From the NCBI RefSeq assembly GCF_033097525.1, contig NZ_CP109907.1, positions 4,836,001 to 4,900,000 on the forward strand: 64,000 nucleotides of DNA, given 5' to 3'. The stretch comes from Sphingobacterium sp. UGAL515B_05 (GTDB lineage: Bacteria > Bacteroidota > Bacteroidia > Sphingobacteriales > Sphingobacteriaceae). Position numbers and translations under genes: made by a program. This document shows positions 36,379 through 45,762 of the stretch, in pieces; the first letter of the stretch is position 1, and each line of letters opens with the position of its first letter. The notes under the pieces are model-generated. The model made no database searches. It saw only the letters and a program-made list of their open reading frames with translations, and was not told where the DNA came from.

Positions 36379-37038
36379 TTACAGTTGTTGGATAATTCGG
36401 TTAGCAATATCAACAGCTTTTTTCACTTCTTTATCTTTGATTGCCAACATCAGTTCCTCGTGTTGCTGTTGTGAAGTTAGGAAGGGGACTGTATCCTTAT
36501 AAATAGTCATGAAGAACTTATTGACATGCTCAGACAAGGTTGTATATAAAGCGGTCAAAATACTATTTCCACATGATTCAGCAATTGCACTGTGAAAGGC
36601 AATATCAGCATTAACGCAAGCGGTCAAATTTCCCATTTCGGCGTATTTAGCTCTATTTTTAAGTGCCTGCGCCATATCTTTGAGACCTTTCGAAGTACGA
36701 TTTAAGGCTGCTTTTTCAATAATTCGTAACTCTAATACGTGTCTAACTTCAAAAATATCGTTAAAATTGGCTTTCTCAATTTTTGAATCAAGGGCATGAT
36801 GACCGGTACGACTTTTGACAAAAGTACCAAGCCCCTGTTGCACATTTAGATAGCCTGATTGACTTAAATATTTGACGGCTTCACGAATGCTGGATCTGCC
36901 CACAGCAAATTGTTTCATCAATTCTGGTTCCGTTGGAAGCTTAGATTCAACAGGAAATTCTCCCGATTTTATTTTTTCCTCAATTGCTGTGGCAACTTCC
37001 TCTGCCAGAGATTTTCGTACGATAGCTTCAGTCTTCAT
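36379..37038 (-). CDS. FadR-type (FCD domain) GntR family regulator
   Basis: A 219-residue regulator. The N-terminal winged helix has FPVESKLPTEPELMKQFAVGRSSIREAVKYL and YLNVQQGLGTFV, which fits the GntR consensus. The C-terminal FCD domain has EVRHVLELRIIEKAAL, NADIAFHSAIAESCGN (with the metal-binding Asp and His) and a helix ending in HEELMLAIKDKE. FCD-type GntR proteins are usually repressors released by small organic acids. It precedes the MFS gene on the same strand and is divergent from the serine hydrolase. Candidate operators lie on both sides of the gene. Confidence 0.93.
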   Translation of the reverse strand: MKTEAIVRKSLAEEVATAIEEKIKSGEFPVESKLPTEPELMKQFAVGRSSIREAVKYLSQSGYLNVQQGLGTFVKSRTGHHALDSKIEKANFNDIFEVRHVLELRIIEKAALNRTSKGLKDMAQALKNRAKYAEMGNLTACVNADIAFHSAIAESCGNSILTALYTTLSEHVNKFFMTIYKDTVPFLTSQQQHEELMLAIKDKEVKKAVDIANRIIQQL

Positions 37039-37046
37039 ATAGTCAT

Positions 37047-37059
37047 ATCATCTGATGAT
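37047..37059. promoter_or_regulatory. Palindrome at the GntR gene start (candidate operator)
   Basis: ATCATC-T-GATGAT is a perfect 13-base dyad that begins 9 bp before the regulator's start codon. Its core TCATC-N-GATGA resembles operators reported, from memory, for FCD-type regulators such as LutR. Autoregulation is the likely use. Confidence 0.5.
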
Positions 37060-37109
37060 TGCAAAGGTAATAGAATTTCTTGTTTTGGCAAATGTTTAAA
37101 CTTTATTTT

Positions 37110-37150
37110 ATCGTTCATATTCGAACATAGAATGTTCAAATATGAACGAT
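37110..37150. promoter_or_regulatory. Tandem dyads in the divergent gntR / serine hydrolase promoter region
   Basis: Two copies of GTTC-N6-GAAC (37113-37126 and 37134-37147) lie exactly 21 bp apart. Together they form a 19-bp near-perfect inverted repeat (one mismatch) around a 3-base centre. This is the shape of a double operator for a dimeric regulator, on one face of the helix. Confidence 0.55.
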
Positions 37151-37300
37151 TTATATTGTGATTAGTTTTTTATGTAGCTGAATTATAGGTGTATATTATT
37201 TTGGTGGCAAAGTTGGTATTAAACATACGAGATCATGTAAGGGCACGACGGACATTCAGTGCCGCAGGTATAATCTCCTTAAATCAAATTTTAAATTATT

Positions 37301-39106
37301 ATGGACAGCATAAAAGTTTTACCTATAATAGCAATTTTAGTGATAGCTGTAGCAACAGTCTCAGCGCAAACGAAACATCGTTTGAAGAACAGTATAGCCG
37401 AAGTCGAATCCAGTTTAATACCAACAGTTCGTTTCGAGGGAGAACCCCCTTGGGATATACGATCACGAATGGAATTCTACCATGTTCCCGGACTAAGTAT
37501 AGCTGTAATCAAAGATCAAAAAGTGCTATGGAGTAAGGCATACGGCTTTGCGGATCTTGAATCGAAAACACCTGTCACCTCCAGTACGCTGTTTCAATTG
37601 GCCTCCATGAGCAAACCTGTGAGTGCATATGCGGCTTTGAAAGAAGTGGAGCTTGGCAAGTTAAATCCGAATGCCGATGTGAATGTATATCTGAAATCAT
37701 GGAGGATATCAGATAATGACCTGACCAAAGCAAAAAATGTTACGCTTAAGAATATCCTCAGTCATACGGCTGGTTTCACGGTCAGTGGATTTCCGGGGTA
37801 TAAAGTTATAGACCCAATTCCTACAGCGGTTGAAATACTGAGTGGTGTAAAGCCAGCTAATACACCGATGGTTTATGTTGATAAACTTCCTGGCTCAAAT
37901 TTTCGATATTCAGGCGGTGGGTATACGGTACTTCAACAGATGATCGTTGACATTGAAGGAAAAGATTATGGCAGTATTATGGAAGAAAAGGTACTCTCAC
38001 CTTTGGGTATGAAAAATAGTACTTTTGCCCAGCCTCTTCCTGAATCAAAAAGACAATTTGCGGCGACGGCTTATACGATGGATGGCAAAAAGGTCGTAGG
38101 AAGATATCATGTCTACCCGGAACAGGCGGCTGCGGGCCTATGGTCAACAGCAGAAGATTACGCTAGATTCGTAATCGATATTCAACGGACCTTAAATGGC
38201 AAAAGTAGTCTTGTTATCTCTAAGAAGATGGCAGAAGAATTCACAAGTCCCTATATTGAACCTATTGTAGGATTAGGTGTATTCCTAGAAGATTATAACG
38301 GCTCATCTTATTTTTGTCATGGCGGTTGGAACGAAGGCTTTAGCTCTTATTTTGTGGGAAGTAAAACAAGCGGAGATGGAGTTGTCATACTCACGAATAC
38401 AAACCAGCCTGAATTTATCAGCGAACTTGTACGCGCTGTCGCATTAACGTATCAATGGCCCAATTATCTTGCTCCTGTAAATAAAATTTTGCCTTTAAGA
38501 AATCAAGATCTGCAGGTCTATGGCGGACGTTATCGGGTTGATAAATATGGATTTATAAAAGTGTACAAGGAAAATGGTAAACTAATGTCTGTCCAAAATC
38601 TAGATAAGCCAGTCGAATTGGTTAAAGTGGCTGCAGATACTTTTGCCATGCGAGATCGCAATGTGATGGTTGTCTTCCCAAAAGATTCTGTGACAGATCG
38701 ATATGAACTTGTGCAGATCTTGCGTGATAAAAAGATTTACTCCAGAAATCCCAAACTTAGTGAGAACGATATTATTCCTTTTGAATTTATTATGCAAGGA
38801 AACTATGAAGATGCAGTAAAAGCTTATCAAAAAGCAAAGGAAATTGATAATGCACATGAATTACTCTCGGAAGGCTTTTTGAATAGTGCTGGTTATGAGT
38901 TGCTTAGTCAGAATAAAATAGATCAAGCTATTCAAATGTTTAGAGTTAATACGGTCCTATATCCGAATAGTGAAAATGTTTATGATAGTATAGCTGAGGC
39001 CTACCTGAAAGCGGGGCAAAAAACTAGTGCAAAGGAGAATTATAAAAAGGTCTTAAAAATTAATCCGAAAAATGAGAAAGTAAACAAGGTTTTAGAGTCG
39101 TTATAA
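37301..39106 (+). CDS. Serine hydrolase (beta-lactamase/class C fold) with C-terminal TPR repeats
   Basis: A 601-residue exported protein with a signal peptide (VLPIIAILVIAVATVSAQ). The beta-lactamase domain (about residues 50-390) has the nucleophile motif LASMSKPVSAYAA (S-x-x-K), the second motif FRYSGGGYTVLQQM (Y-S-G instead of Y-x-N) and CHGGWNEGFSSYF near the third site (HxG). After a small beta domain there are TPR-like helices (GNYEDAVKAYQKAKEID; YPNSENVYDSIAEAYLKAGQ; AKENYKKVLKINPKNEKV). Such proteins are D-alanyl peptidases or esterases rather than true beta-lactamases. Divergent from the GntR gene. Confidence 0.87.
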   Translation: MDSIKVLPIIAILVIAVATVSAQTKHRLKNSIAEVESSLIPTVRFEGEPPWDIRSRMEFYHVPGLSIAVIKDQKVLWSKAYGFADLESKTPVTSSTLFQLASMSKPVSAYAALKEVELGKLNPNADVNVYLKSWRISDNDLTKAKNVTLKNILSHTAGFTVSGFPGYKVIDPIPTAVEILSGVKPANTPMVYVDKLPGSNFRYSGGGYTVLQQMIVDIEGKDYGSIMEEKVLSPLGMKNSTFAQPLPESKRQFAATAYTMDGKKVVGRYHVYPEQAAAGLWSTAEDYARFVIDIQRTLNGKSSLVISKKMAEEFTSPYIEPIVGLGVFLEDYNGSSYFCHGGWNEGFSSYFVGSKTSGDGVVILTNTNQPEFISELVRAVALTYQWPNYLAPVNKILPLRNQDLQVYGGRYRVDKYGFIKVYKENGKLMSVQNLDKPVELVKVAADTFAMRDRNVMVVFPKDSVTDRYELVQILRDKKIYSRNPKLSENDIIPFEFIMQGNYEDAVKAYQKAKEIDNAHELLSEGFLNSAGYELLSQNKIDQAIQMFRVNTVLYPNSENVYDSIAEAYLKAGQKTSAKENYKKVLKINPKNEKVNKVLESL

Positions 39107-39145
39107 GACGGACAGAATGAACTATTTTTTTGTTAATTTGCGCCC

Positions 39146-39412
39146 ATGTCAAACCAAGCAAATAATTATCAATTATTTTCCAAAGAGATGCTATCACTTT
39201 GGAAAAGCCAAGACGTATCTTATATTAAAGTTGAAGAGCTATCTGTTGTGAACGGAATTACTTTTTTCGAGCTTATACCAGATTCAGAACTTTTGGATGA
39301 TGGAGGAGCTGAAACCCTGTATGCTATAGACTCGGAAGATGTCGAAGATATGCTCGTATTTAACAAAAATATTAAATTTGTTGTTCACGATATTTACTTA
39401 GATGAAGAGTAA
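39146..39412 (+). CDS. Small acidic protein of unknown function
   Basis: An 88-residue acidic, soluble protein (no signal, no membrane helix) that I do not recognise. It starts MSNQANNYQLFSKEM and ends FVVHDIYLDEE. It begins 39 bases after the serine hydrolase stop, on the same strand, with TTAATTTG just upstream as a possible promoter, so it may be read separately. The codon use looks like that of its neighbours, and the reading is free of low-complexity sequence, so I take it as a real gene. Confidence 0.6.
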   Translation: MSNQANNYQLFSKEMLSLWKSQDVSYIKVEELSVVNGITFFELIPDSELLDDGGAETLYAIDSEDVEDMLVFNKNIKFVVHDIYLDEE

Positions 39413-39489
39413 TTGACTTATTTGTTTATGATCGACAATAAACTCCATTGTCGGTCATAAACTATAAGACTAAGCTGATCTTGAAAAAC

Positions 39490-41067
39490 CTAACTTCTCA
39501 TATTTAATCTTTCTTCCTGGAGATCTAATAAACGAAGATGTTTTCTGATAATCTCTTCGTCTAACAAAAGTTCTTCCCGATTTTTATTGATAAGCCAGAT
39601 ACGTTGTGACTCAAGAATATCGATATATATTTTACGGTATTCGGCATAATTAATGATGATTTCCGAGCTCCGCAATTGATTTTCATATTTCTGTAACTGA
39701 TCTTTCAAGGTCGGAAAGCTTTCCACTTTGTCGGCATAGTCGTTTCGGATTTTGTCAACAGCCACTTGAGCCAGTCTATTCTGAATTTCATAGTCGATTT
39801 CCTTCTCACTTCGTACAAAATCTCTGTCAACTAATTTGATTTTTCTTAATATAAAAGGAAGTGTTAGGCCTTGAACGAGTAAAGTTAGAAGAATCACGAC
39901 AAAAGTGATGAAAAGAATAAGGTTTCTTTGGGGAAATGGAGTACCATCTGCTAACGTCAAGGGAATAGACAGTGCTGCGGCCAGGGAAACGACACCACGC
40001 ATTCCCGTCCAACCAATAATCAAGGGAGTTTGCCAACCTGGCGACTGTGCATCTGCAACTGTTATAAAATTTCTCATAATCAATGTCGTAATGACGGCCG
40101 CATATCCTGCAAAAATTCTTACAAGAATAAGTACTATTGTAACGGCTACACCATAGCCAATTGCAGTAGAGATATTAGTATCGCCCAATCCAGAAACTAT
40201 CTCAGGTAAATCTAATCCAATAAGCATAAAGACGATTCCATTTAACAAAAAGCAGAAGCTTTCCCATACGGTTACTGTTCGGATTCGAGATGCACTACTC
40301 AAGAAATCGTGACTTCGGTAAGAGAGAAATAGGCCGCCACTCACTACCGCCAAAACCCCTGAAGCGTGAAGTTGTTCTGTCATCAAATACATCGAAAAAG
40401 GCGCTATGAAAGTTAATAATATGTCTGTATTGGAATCGGTAGGCAAAAGTTTGTGCATTTTGAGGAAAATATACGCGATGATAAGACCAATTCCTACACC
40501 ACCAACACACATCCAAATAAAGCTTCCAGCAGCTTGGTACCAGACATATTGACCAGTAGCTGCGGCAATCATGGCAAATCGAAAAATTATTAATGAGGAA
40601 GCATCGTTCAATAAACTTTCGCCTTCTAGAATGGAGGCTAATCTTTTGGGTACCTTTACAAATTTTAAAATTGCACCAGCGCTAACCGCGTCAGGAGGGG
40701 AAACTATTCCTCCTAGTAAAAAACCTAAGGCCAGAGAGAATCCTGGTATAAAATAGTTAGCAAATATGGCAACCGATAATGCTGTGAAAAATACGACGAC
40801 GAAGGCAAAGCTGAAGATAATCCTGCGCCATCGCCAGAGTTCTTTCCAGGAAGTTGACCAAGCAGCTTCGTATAATAGCGGTGGTAAAAAGATGATGAAT
40901 ATTAATTCAGGCTCTATTTTAATAGGGGGAACTCCAGGGATAAAACTTATTACAAGTCCCGCCAATACGAGTAGAACAGGGTATGCGACCTGGATTTTTC
41001 TTGCCACCATGATTAGCATGGTGATCAATAGAACTAAAAATAAATAAAATTCAAAATTTTCTAACAT
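39490..41067 (-). CDS. Sodium/proton antiporter (CPA1, NhaP-like)
   Basis: About 525 residues from the ATG at 41067 (an in-frame TTG at 41073 is less likely). Twelve or thirteen membrane helices are followed by a long charged cytoplasmic tail with heptad-like helices. FIIFLPPLLYEAAWSTSW, GGIVSPPDAVSAGAIL (with the ion-binding Asp of the PDA motif, as in the CPA1 group), LEGESLLNDASSLIIF (ND motif) and GWTGMRGVVSLAAALSIP are family signatures. It exchanges sodium for protons at the inner membrane for pH and salt balance. Monocistronic. Confidence 0.93.
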   Translation of the reverse strand: MLENFEFYLFLVLLITMLIMVARKIQVAYPVLLVLAGLVISFIPGVPPIKIEPELIFIIFLPPLLYEAAWSTSWKELWRWRRIIFSFAFVVVFFTALSVAIFANYFIPGFSLALGFLLGGIVSPPDAVSAGAILKFVKVPKRLASILEGESLLNDASSLIIFRFAMIAAATGQYVWYQAAGSFIWMCVGGVGIGLIIAYIFLKMHKLLPTDSNTDILLTFIAPFSMYLMTEQLHASGVLAVVSGGLFLSYRSHDFLSSASRIRTVTVWESFCFLLNGIVFMLIGLDLPEIVSGLGDTNISTAIGYGVAVTIVLILVRIFAGYAAVITTLIMRNFITVADAQSPGWQTPLIIGWTGMRGVVSLAAALSIPLTLADGTPFPQRNLILFITFVVILLTLLVQGLTLPFILRKIKLVDRDFVRSEKEIDYEIQNRLAQVAVDKIRNDYADKVESFPTLKDQLQKYENQLRSSEIIINYAEYRKIYIDILESQRIWLINKNREELLLDEEIIRKHLRLLDLQEERLNMRS

Positions 41068-41259
41068 ATACAAACTTTACGTACATAAATATAAATCAAA
41101 TTTCCACAATTATTTACACGTGGAAGACCGATCGGAATACTTTTCATATTGCCCTAGACCTATGGGTGTGGTGTAGGTAGGCGTTCAACTTGTATTGATC
41201 GGAAATGAGAAATTACTACTTGCAGAAGAAAAAACAAAAAGAGTCTAGCTGTAATTTTA

Positions 41260-41724
41260 TTAAAGAAAGAGCGGAAGTCGGTTTGTATTCACAATTTCCT
41301 TCATCACGAAATAACTTTCCATGTGTCTGATTCCTTTGATGGTTGCCAGTTTGCTGAAATTGAACTCGTGATAGTGATCAACATCCCTTACCATCACCTT
41401 GATTTGATAATCAAATGCGCCAGTTACATGAAAACACTCAACTACTTCCGGAAACTTTTGTATCTCTTCCATAAATAGTAGTGCACTTTCATTCGAATGT
41501 TTCTCCATACTAATAGATACTAAAACCATCAGATTAAGCTCAAGTTTTCTTCTATCTAGTAGATAGACCTTCTGCTTTAAAACCGAAGTTGCTGTCAATT
41601 TCTTAATTCTTTCATATACAGGAGTCATAGATAAACTAACACGATCAGCTATTTTCTTGTTACTGATATTTGCATCCTGTTGCAGTAGATCCAGAATCAT
41701 AAGGTCTTTCTCATCCAATTTCAT
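41260..41724 (-). CDS. Lrp/AsnC family regulator next to the amino-alcohol operon
   Basis: A 154-residue Lrp/AsnC protein. The winged helix includes LMILDLLQQDANISNKKIADRVSLSMTPVYERIKKL. The RAM domain has LMVLVSISME, FHVTGAFDYQIKVMVRDVDHYHEF and MESYFVMKEIV. It is divergent from the permease-GS-like-ADH-hydrolase-ALDH operon and is the only regulator nearby, so it is the obvious candidate for its control. The ligand is probably an amino acid or amine, by family. Confidence 0.93.
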   Translation of the reverse strand: MKLDEKDLMILDLLQQDANISNKKIADRVSLSMTPVYERIKKLTATSVLKQKVYLLDRRKLELNLMVLVSISMEKHSNESALLFMEEIQKFPEVVECFHVTGAFDYQIKVMVRDVDHYHEFNFSKLATIKGIRHMESYFVMKEIVNTNRLPLFL

Positions 41725-41755
41725 AAAGACAGTAAATTAAATCTAAAAAAAATAT

Positions 41756-41775
41756 ATCTAAGCGTATGGTTAGAT
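41756..41775. promoter_or_regulatory. Inverted repeat in the divergent lrp / permease promoter region
   Basis: ATCTAA (41756-41761) and TTAGAT (41770-41775) form a 6-bp dyad with an 8-base spacer. A further ATCTAA stands 16 bases upstream. It is a candidate Lrp site controlling both directions. Confidence 0.35.
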
Positions 41776-41915
41776 TCCCTATACTGCAGATATATGTTTA
41801 ACAATATTATTTTACTAAAATAGGTATAATGATAGATATATAATACTGTATAATAAGGAATAAGTAGTAAATTTATATTAGTTAATTAGAATCAATTACC
41901 GACCTAAATAAAATT

Positions 41916-43238
41916 ATGAGTGAGCCTCAATTAAAGAAAGTTCTGGGTCCTGTTATGTTGTGGGGGTTAGGTGTAGGCTATGTGATCTCAGGAATGTATT
42001 TTGGATGGAATCTCGGTTTGGCCGAAGGGGGCACATTGGGGTTAGCCATTGCGACAATATTTGTTATTGTCATGTATCTAACATTTACCTTTAGCTATAC
42101 GGAGATGGCCTGTGCGATACCAAAAGCCGGGGGTGCCTTTGAATATGCCAATAGGGGATTGGGTAAGCAATTGGGGTTTGTTGCTGGAATTGCACAAAAC
42201 ATTGAGTTTGTTTTCGCTCCTCCTGCAATAGCAGCAGCAATAGGTGCTTATTTGCATTTATTACATCCTACGGTTGGCTATCTTACTTTCGCTATTGGCG
42301 CTTATGCCATTTTCACTTCAATGAATATATTGGGGGTTAAGCTTGCGGCATCATTTGAATTGATTGTGACAGTCCTAGCTGTAGTCGAATTAGTGATATT
42401 TGCAGGAGTAACGCTACCAGCATTCGAATATTCCAACCTTGAGCGCAATGCTTTACCGAACGGTTTTTCTGGTATTTTTGCAGCGATTCCATTTGCAATT
42501 TGGTTTTTTCTGGCTATTGAAGGCATCGCCAATGTTGCCGAAGAAACTATCAATCCGCAGAAAAACGTGTTAATTGGATTCGGATCTGCGATTGTAACTT
42601 TAGTTGTACTTTGTATCGTTACATTTTTGTCTGCGGTTGGTGTTGCAGGCTGGGAAGCCGTTGTGTATCCTGTGGGTAGTTCCGAGCCATCAGATTCACC
42701 ATTGCCACTTGCTATTGCAAATGTGATCGATAATCACCATATCCTTTATAAATTACTAATTGGTGTTGGTCTACTGGGACTCATAGCTTCTTTTCATGGT
42801 ATTATACTCGCTGGTGGTAGGGCGACCTTTGAATTTGGAAGGGTGGGATTTGCACCATCAATACTCGGAAAAGTACATAGGCGGTTTAAAACTCCGGCTA
42901 ATGCACTGCTTGTCAATATGGCAATTGGTGTAATCGCGTTGCTTACGGGTAAGACTGCGGGTATTATTACTATTGCTTGTTTCGGCGCAATCTGTCTCTA
43001 TATTATTTCCATGTGGTCATTTTTTGCATTGCGAAAGAATGAACCAATGCTGGAACGACCATTTAAAGTTCCTCTGTATCCAATGTTTCCAATGCTGGCT
43101 TTAGTTATCGCTGTCGTGTGTTTGATAGCAATGATCTATTATAACCCATTGACGGCTTTACTATTCTTCGGGCTTGTCATTTTATCCTATATCTATTTCC
43201 TAATCTTCCTTGACAGGGACAAAACCACCAAATTATGA
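41916..43238 (+). CDS. Ethanolamine/amino-acid permease (APC family)
   Basis: A 440-residue permease with twelve helices. The opening LGPVMLWGLGVGYVISGMYFGWNLGL is very close to the ethanolamine-permease (Eat) subgroup of the APC superfamily, where the helix-1 break is GxVISGxYFGWN. PKAGGAFEYANRGLGK and AIEGIANVAEETINPQKN are also typical. It should bring ethanolamine or a related amine across the inner membrane. It overlaps the next gene by 4 bases (ATGA), which ties it to the glutamine-synthetase-like ligase. Substrate is inferred from family and neighbours. Confidence 0.87.
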   Translation: MSEPQLKKVLGPVMLWGLGVGYVISGMYFGWNLGLAEGGTLGLAIATIFVIVMYLTFTFSYTEMACAIPKAGGAFEYANRGLGKQLGFVAGIAQNIEFVFAPPAIAAAIGAYLHLLHPTVGYLTFAIGAYAIFTSMNILGVKLAASFELIVTVLAVVELVIFAGVTLPAFEYSNLERNALPNGFSGIFAAIPFAIWFFLAIEGIANVAEETINPQKNVLIGFGSAIVTLVVLCIVTFLSAVGVAGWEAVVYPVGSSEPSDSPLPLAIANVIDNHHILYKLLIGVGLLGLIASFHGIILAGGRATFEFGRVGFAPSILGKVHRRFKTPANALLVNMAIGVIALLTGKTAGIITIACFGAICLYIISMWSFFALRKNEPMLERPFKVPLYPMFPMLALVIAVVCLIAMIYYNPLTALLFFGLVILSYIYFLIFLDRDKTTKL

Positions 43239-44596
43239 TCGATAAAAATGAAATTATTTCTAGATTAAAAGAATGTGCGAGCACGCATGTCAAAGTCGCA
43301 GTAGCCGACATAGACGGTGTCTTAAGGGGAAAATTTATGCACCGTGATAAGTTTCTCTCTGCGCTAGATAATGAATTTGGATTCTGTTCGGTAGTGTTCG
43401 GATGGGATGTTAATGATCAAGTTTATGATAATGTAGAAGTTACAGGCTGGCATACCGGATATGGGGATTTTCCTGCACGTATAGATAAAAACACATTTCG
43501 GCTGATTCCTTGGCAAGAAGATATTCCTTTTTTTTTAGCTGATTTCGACTCTCCAAATACTAGAGATCAGAATGTATGCCCGAGAGCACTACTAAAAAAC
43601 ATCCTTTCACAGTCAGAGACCGCAGGATATAAACCAATTTTTTCACAGGAATTCGAATGGTTTAATTTTGTGAAAGCTAATAACGGATCTTCACCAAATG
43701 TCTTTAAAGATATGATGCCGATTACTTCGGGTATGTTTGGTTATTCCGTCTTGCGGATGTCGGATAATTACGGCTTTTTTCAGGACTTGCTAGCCATGCT
43801 CGAAAAGTTTGGTGTACCACTTGAAGGTCTACATACAGAGACGGGACCAGGTGTACTGGAAGCAGCTATCCAATGCAGTGAAACTCTTGAAGCTGCAGAT
43901 AGAGCGACACTTTTTAAATCTGCCGTAAAAGAAATTGGAAAGAAACATGGGATCACTGCGAGTTTCATGGCCAAGCAGACAAAGGAGTTGCCAGGCTGTA
44001 GCGGACACGTGCATCAGAGTCTTTGGGATCTTGACAAAGAGAAAAACCTCTTCTATGATAAAGAAGATCAGCTTGGAATGAGCAAGCTGATGAAACATTT
44101 TCTTGCCGGTCAACTGTATTGTTTACCTGACATACTTCCACTGCTTGCACCAACTGTTAACAGCTATAAGCGGTTAACTGAAGGAGCGTGGGCGCCCACA
44201 ACGTTGACTTGGGGGGTAGACAATCGCACCACAGCACTCCGTGTCATCGAAGGAGGACCTAAAGCTACACGTATTGAGCATCGTGTTGTCGGCTCGGATG
44301 TGAATCCCTATCTGGCTATTGCGGCATGTTTAGCAAGTGGACTGTATGGTATCAAACATGAACTGTCACTGGACAATACTCATACCGTTGGTAATGGTTA
44401 TAAGGATCTCGAGCATGGGGTCTTGCCTAGAAATCTTTATGAGGCTACCAGCCGATTGGCTCAATCAGAACTAGCAGCTCAATTATTTGGAGAAAAGTTT
44501 GTTGACCATTTCTGCAAATCCAGAATGTGGGAATGGCGGCAGTTTTCTGAACAAGTAACCGATTGGGAAACAAAAAGATATTTTGAAATTATTTAA
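43235..44596 (+). CDS. Glutamine-synthetase-like gamma-glutamyl amine ligase
   Basis: A 453-residue GS fold. The beta-Grasp N-terminal part (VADIDGVLRGKFM) is followed by the catalytic domain: FSQEFEWFNF (Glu metal ligands), LHTETGPGVLEAA in place of the usual QHEVAPGQ-type loop, CSGHVHQSLWD, TVNSYKRL, NRTTALRVI and RIEHRVVGSDVNPYLAIAA. The changes from true glutamine synthetase are those of the PuuA/IpuC/GlnA4 type ligases, which join glutamate to an amine instead of ammonia. With an ethanolamine-type permease before it and an alcohol dehydrogenase 7 bases after it, the likely product is a gamma-glutamyl amino alcohol. Confidence 0.88.
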   Translation: MIDKNEIISRLKECASTHVKVAVADIDGVLRGKFMHRDKFLSALDNEFGFCSVVFGWDVNDQVYDNVEVTGWHTGYGDFPARIDKNTFRLIPWQEDIPFFLADFDSPNTRDQNVCPRALLKNILSQSETAGYKPIFSQEFEWFNFVKANNGSSPNVFKDMMPITSGMFGYSVLRMSDNYGFFQDLLAMLEKFGVPLEGLHTETGPGVLEAAIQCSETLEAADRATLFKSAVKEIGKKHGITASFMAKQTKELPGCSGHVHQSLWDLDKEKNLFYDKEDQLGMSKLMKHFLAGQLYCLPDILPLLAPTVNSYKRLTEGAWAPTTLTWGVDNRTTALRVIEGGPKATRIEHRVVGSDVNPYLAIAACLASGLYGIKHELSLDNTHTVGNGYKDLEHGVLPRNLYEATSRLAQSELAAQLFGEKFVDHFCKSRMWEWRQFSEQVTDWETKRYFEII

Positions 44597-44603
44597 CTGA
44601 AAG

Positions 44604-45761
44604 ATGGATACAGAAAGAATTTATGGTTTTAATTTTCCGACACAGATTCGTTTTGGTGCAGGGGCTATCAATGAACTACCTGACTACTTATTGGCAAATG
44701 GTCTGAGTCGCCCTTTGTTGGTAACCGATCCCACTATTGCTCAATTGCCATTTTTTAAAGAAATTCAGCAGAAGCTGACAATTAAAGGGATTGATGTTAT
44801 CGTCTTCCATGAGCTGCACAAAAATCCCGTAAAATCAAACGTACTCCTGGGTGGCGATGTCTTTAGGGGACAAAATAGAGATTCCATAATTGGCGTCGGT
44901 GGCGGGGCTGCACTGGACGTAGCTCGAGCAATTGCATTGCGTGCATATCATCACCTTGACCTGTTCGACTATGATGATTTGATTGGTGGAGATATTTATG
45001 TGACCAATGAAATACCACCTTTGATTGCGGTACCTACAACGGCGGGAACTGGAAGTGAGGTAGGGCGGAGCGCTATTATCTCCGAAGATGAAACCAAGAA
45101 GAAAAGGATTCTGTTTAGCCCCAAGTTGATGGCAAGGATAGTATTTGCTGATCCCTTACTTACGATGGATCTTCCGCCGTTTATTACTGCGGCGACAGGA
45201 ATGGATGCACTTACGCATAATATGGAAGCTTATTTAGCCAAGGGATATCATCCGATGTGTGATGGGATAGCGCTTGAAGGAATGGCGATGGTGGCTGGTT
45301 CAATTGAAAAGGCAACCAAGGAATCCGATTTAGCGTCGCGCTCAAAAATGCTTTTGGCATCTTTGATGGGTGCTGTTGCCTTTCAGAAAGGATTGGGAGT
45401 CGTTCATAGCTTGGCACATCCGCTATCGTCGCTCCTTGATACCCATCATGGACTAGCCAACGCTGTGAATTTACCCTACGGAATGCAGTTTAACTATCCC
45501 GGTTTCGAAGATCGTTTCGAGCGCATGGCCATGGCTCTTGGCCTTGGTAACGACGCTGGAGATCGCGTAGTGGACTATCTATTTAACCTCAATGTACGAT
45601 TGGGGCTGCCTACACAGCTATCAGCCATTGGTGTACAAAGGGAGCATTTAGAACCGCTATCACAATTGGCATCTGTTGATTTTTGCCATCCATCAAACCC
45701 TAAACCTGTTAGCACAGAAGATTTTCGAGCTATTTATGAGACCGCATACGGAGGAAAATAA
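44604..45761 (+). CDS. Iron-containing alcohol dehydrogenase
   Basis: A 385-residue group III alcohol dehydrogenase. The NAD-binding region has SIIGVGGGAALDVARAIAL and PLIAVPTTAGTGSEVGRSAIISED; the iron-ligand region has TGMDALTHNMEAYLAKGYHP and VHSLAHPLSSLLDTHHGLANAV (Asp, then three His). It oxidises a primary alcohol to an aldehyde. In this operon the natural substrate would be the hydroxyl of a gamma-glutamylated amino alcohol; this replaces the FAD oxidase PuuB of the putrescine route. Substrate is inference. Confidence 0.92.
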   Translation: MDTERIYGFNFPTQIRFGAGAINELPDYLLANGLSRPLLVTDPTIAQLPFFKEIQQKLTIKGIDVIVFHELHKNPVKSNVLLGGDVFRGQNRDSIIGVGGGAALDVARAIALRAYHHLDLFDYDDLIGGDIYVTNEIPPLIAVPTTAGTGSEVGRSAIISEDETKKKRILFSPKLMARIVFADPLLTMDLPPFITAATGMDALTHNMEAYLAKGYHPMCDGIALEGMAMVAGSIEKATKESDLASRSKMLLASLMGAVAFQKGLGVVHSLAHPLSSLLDTHHGLANAVNLPYGMQFNYPGFEDRFERMAMALGLGNDAGDRVVDYLFNLNVRLGLPTQLSAIGVQREHLEPLSQLASVDFCHPSNPKPVSTEDFRAIYETAYGGK

Positions 45762-45762
45762 T

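Noticed and set aside
36291..36413. Long N-terminal extension of the Fsr-like transporter
   Set aside because: It would overlap the regulator gene and adds residues unlike the family.
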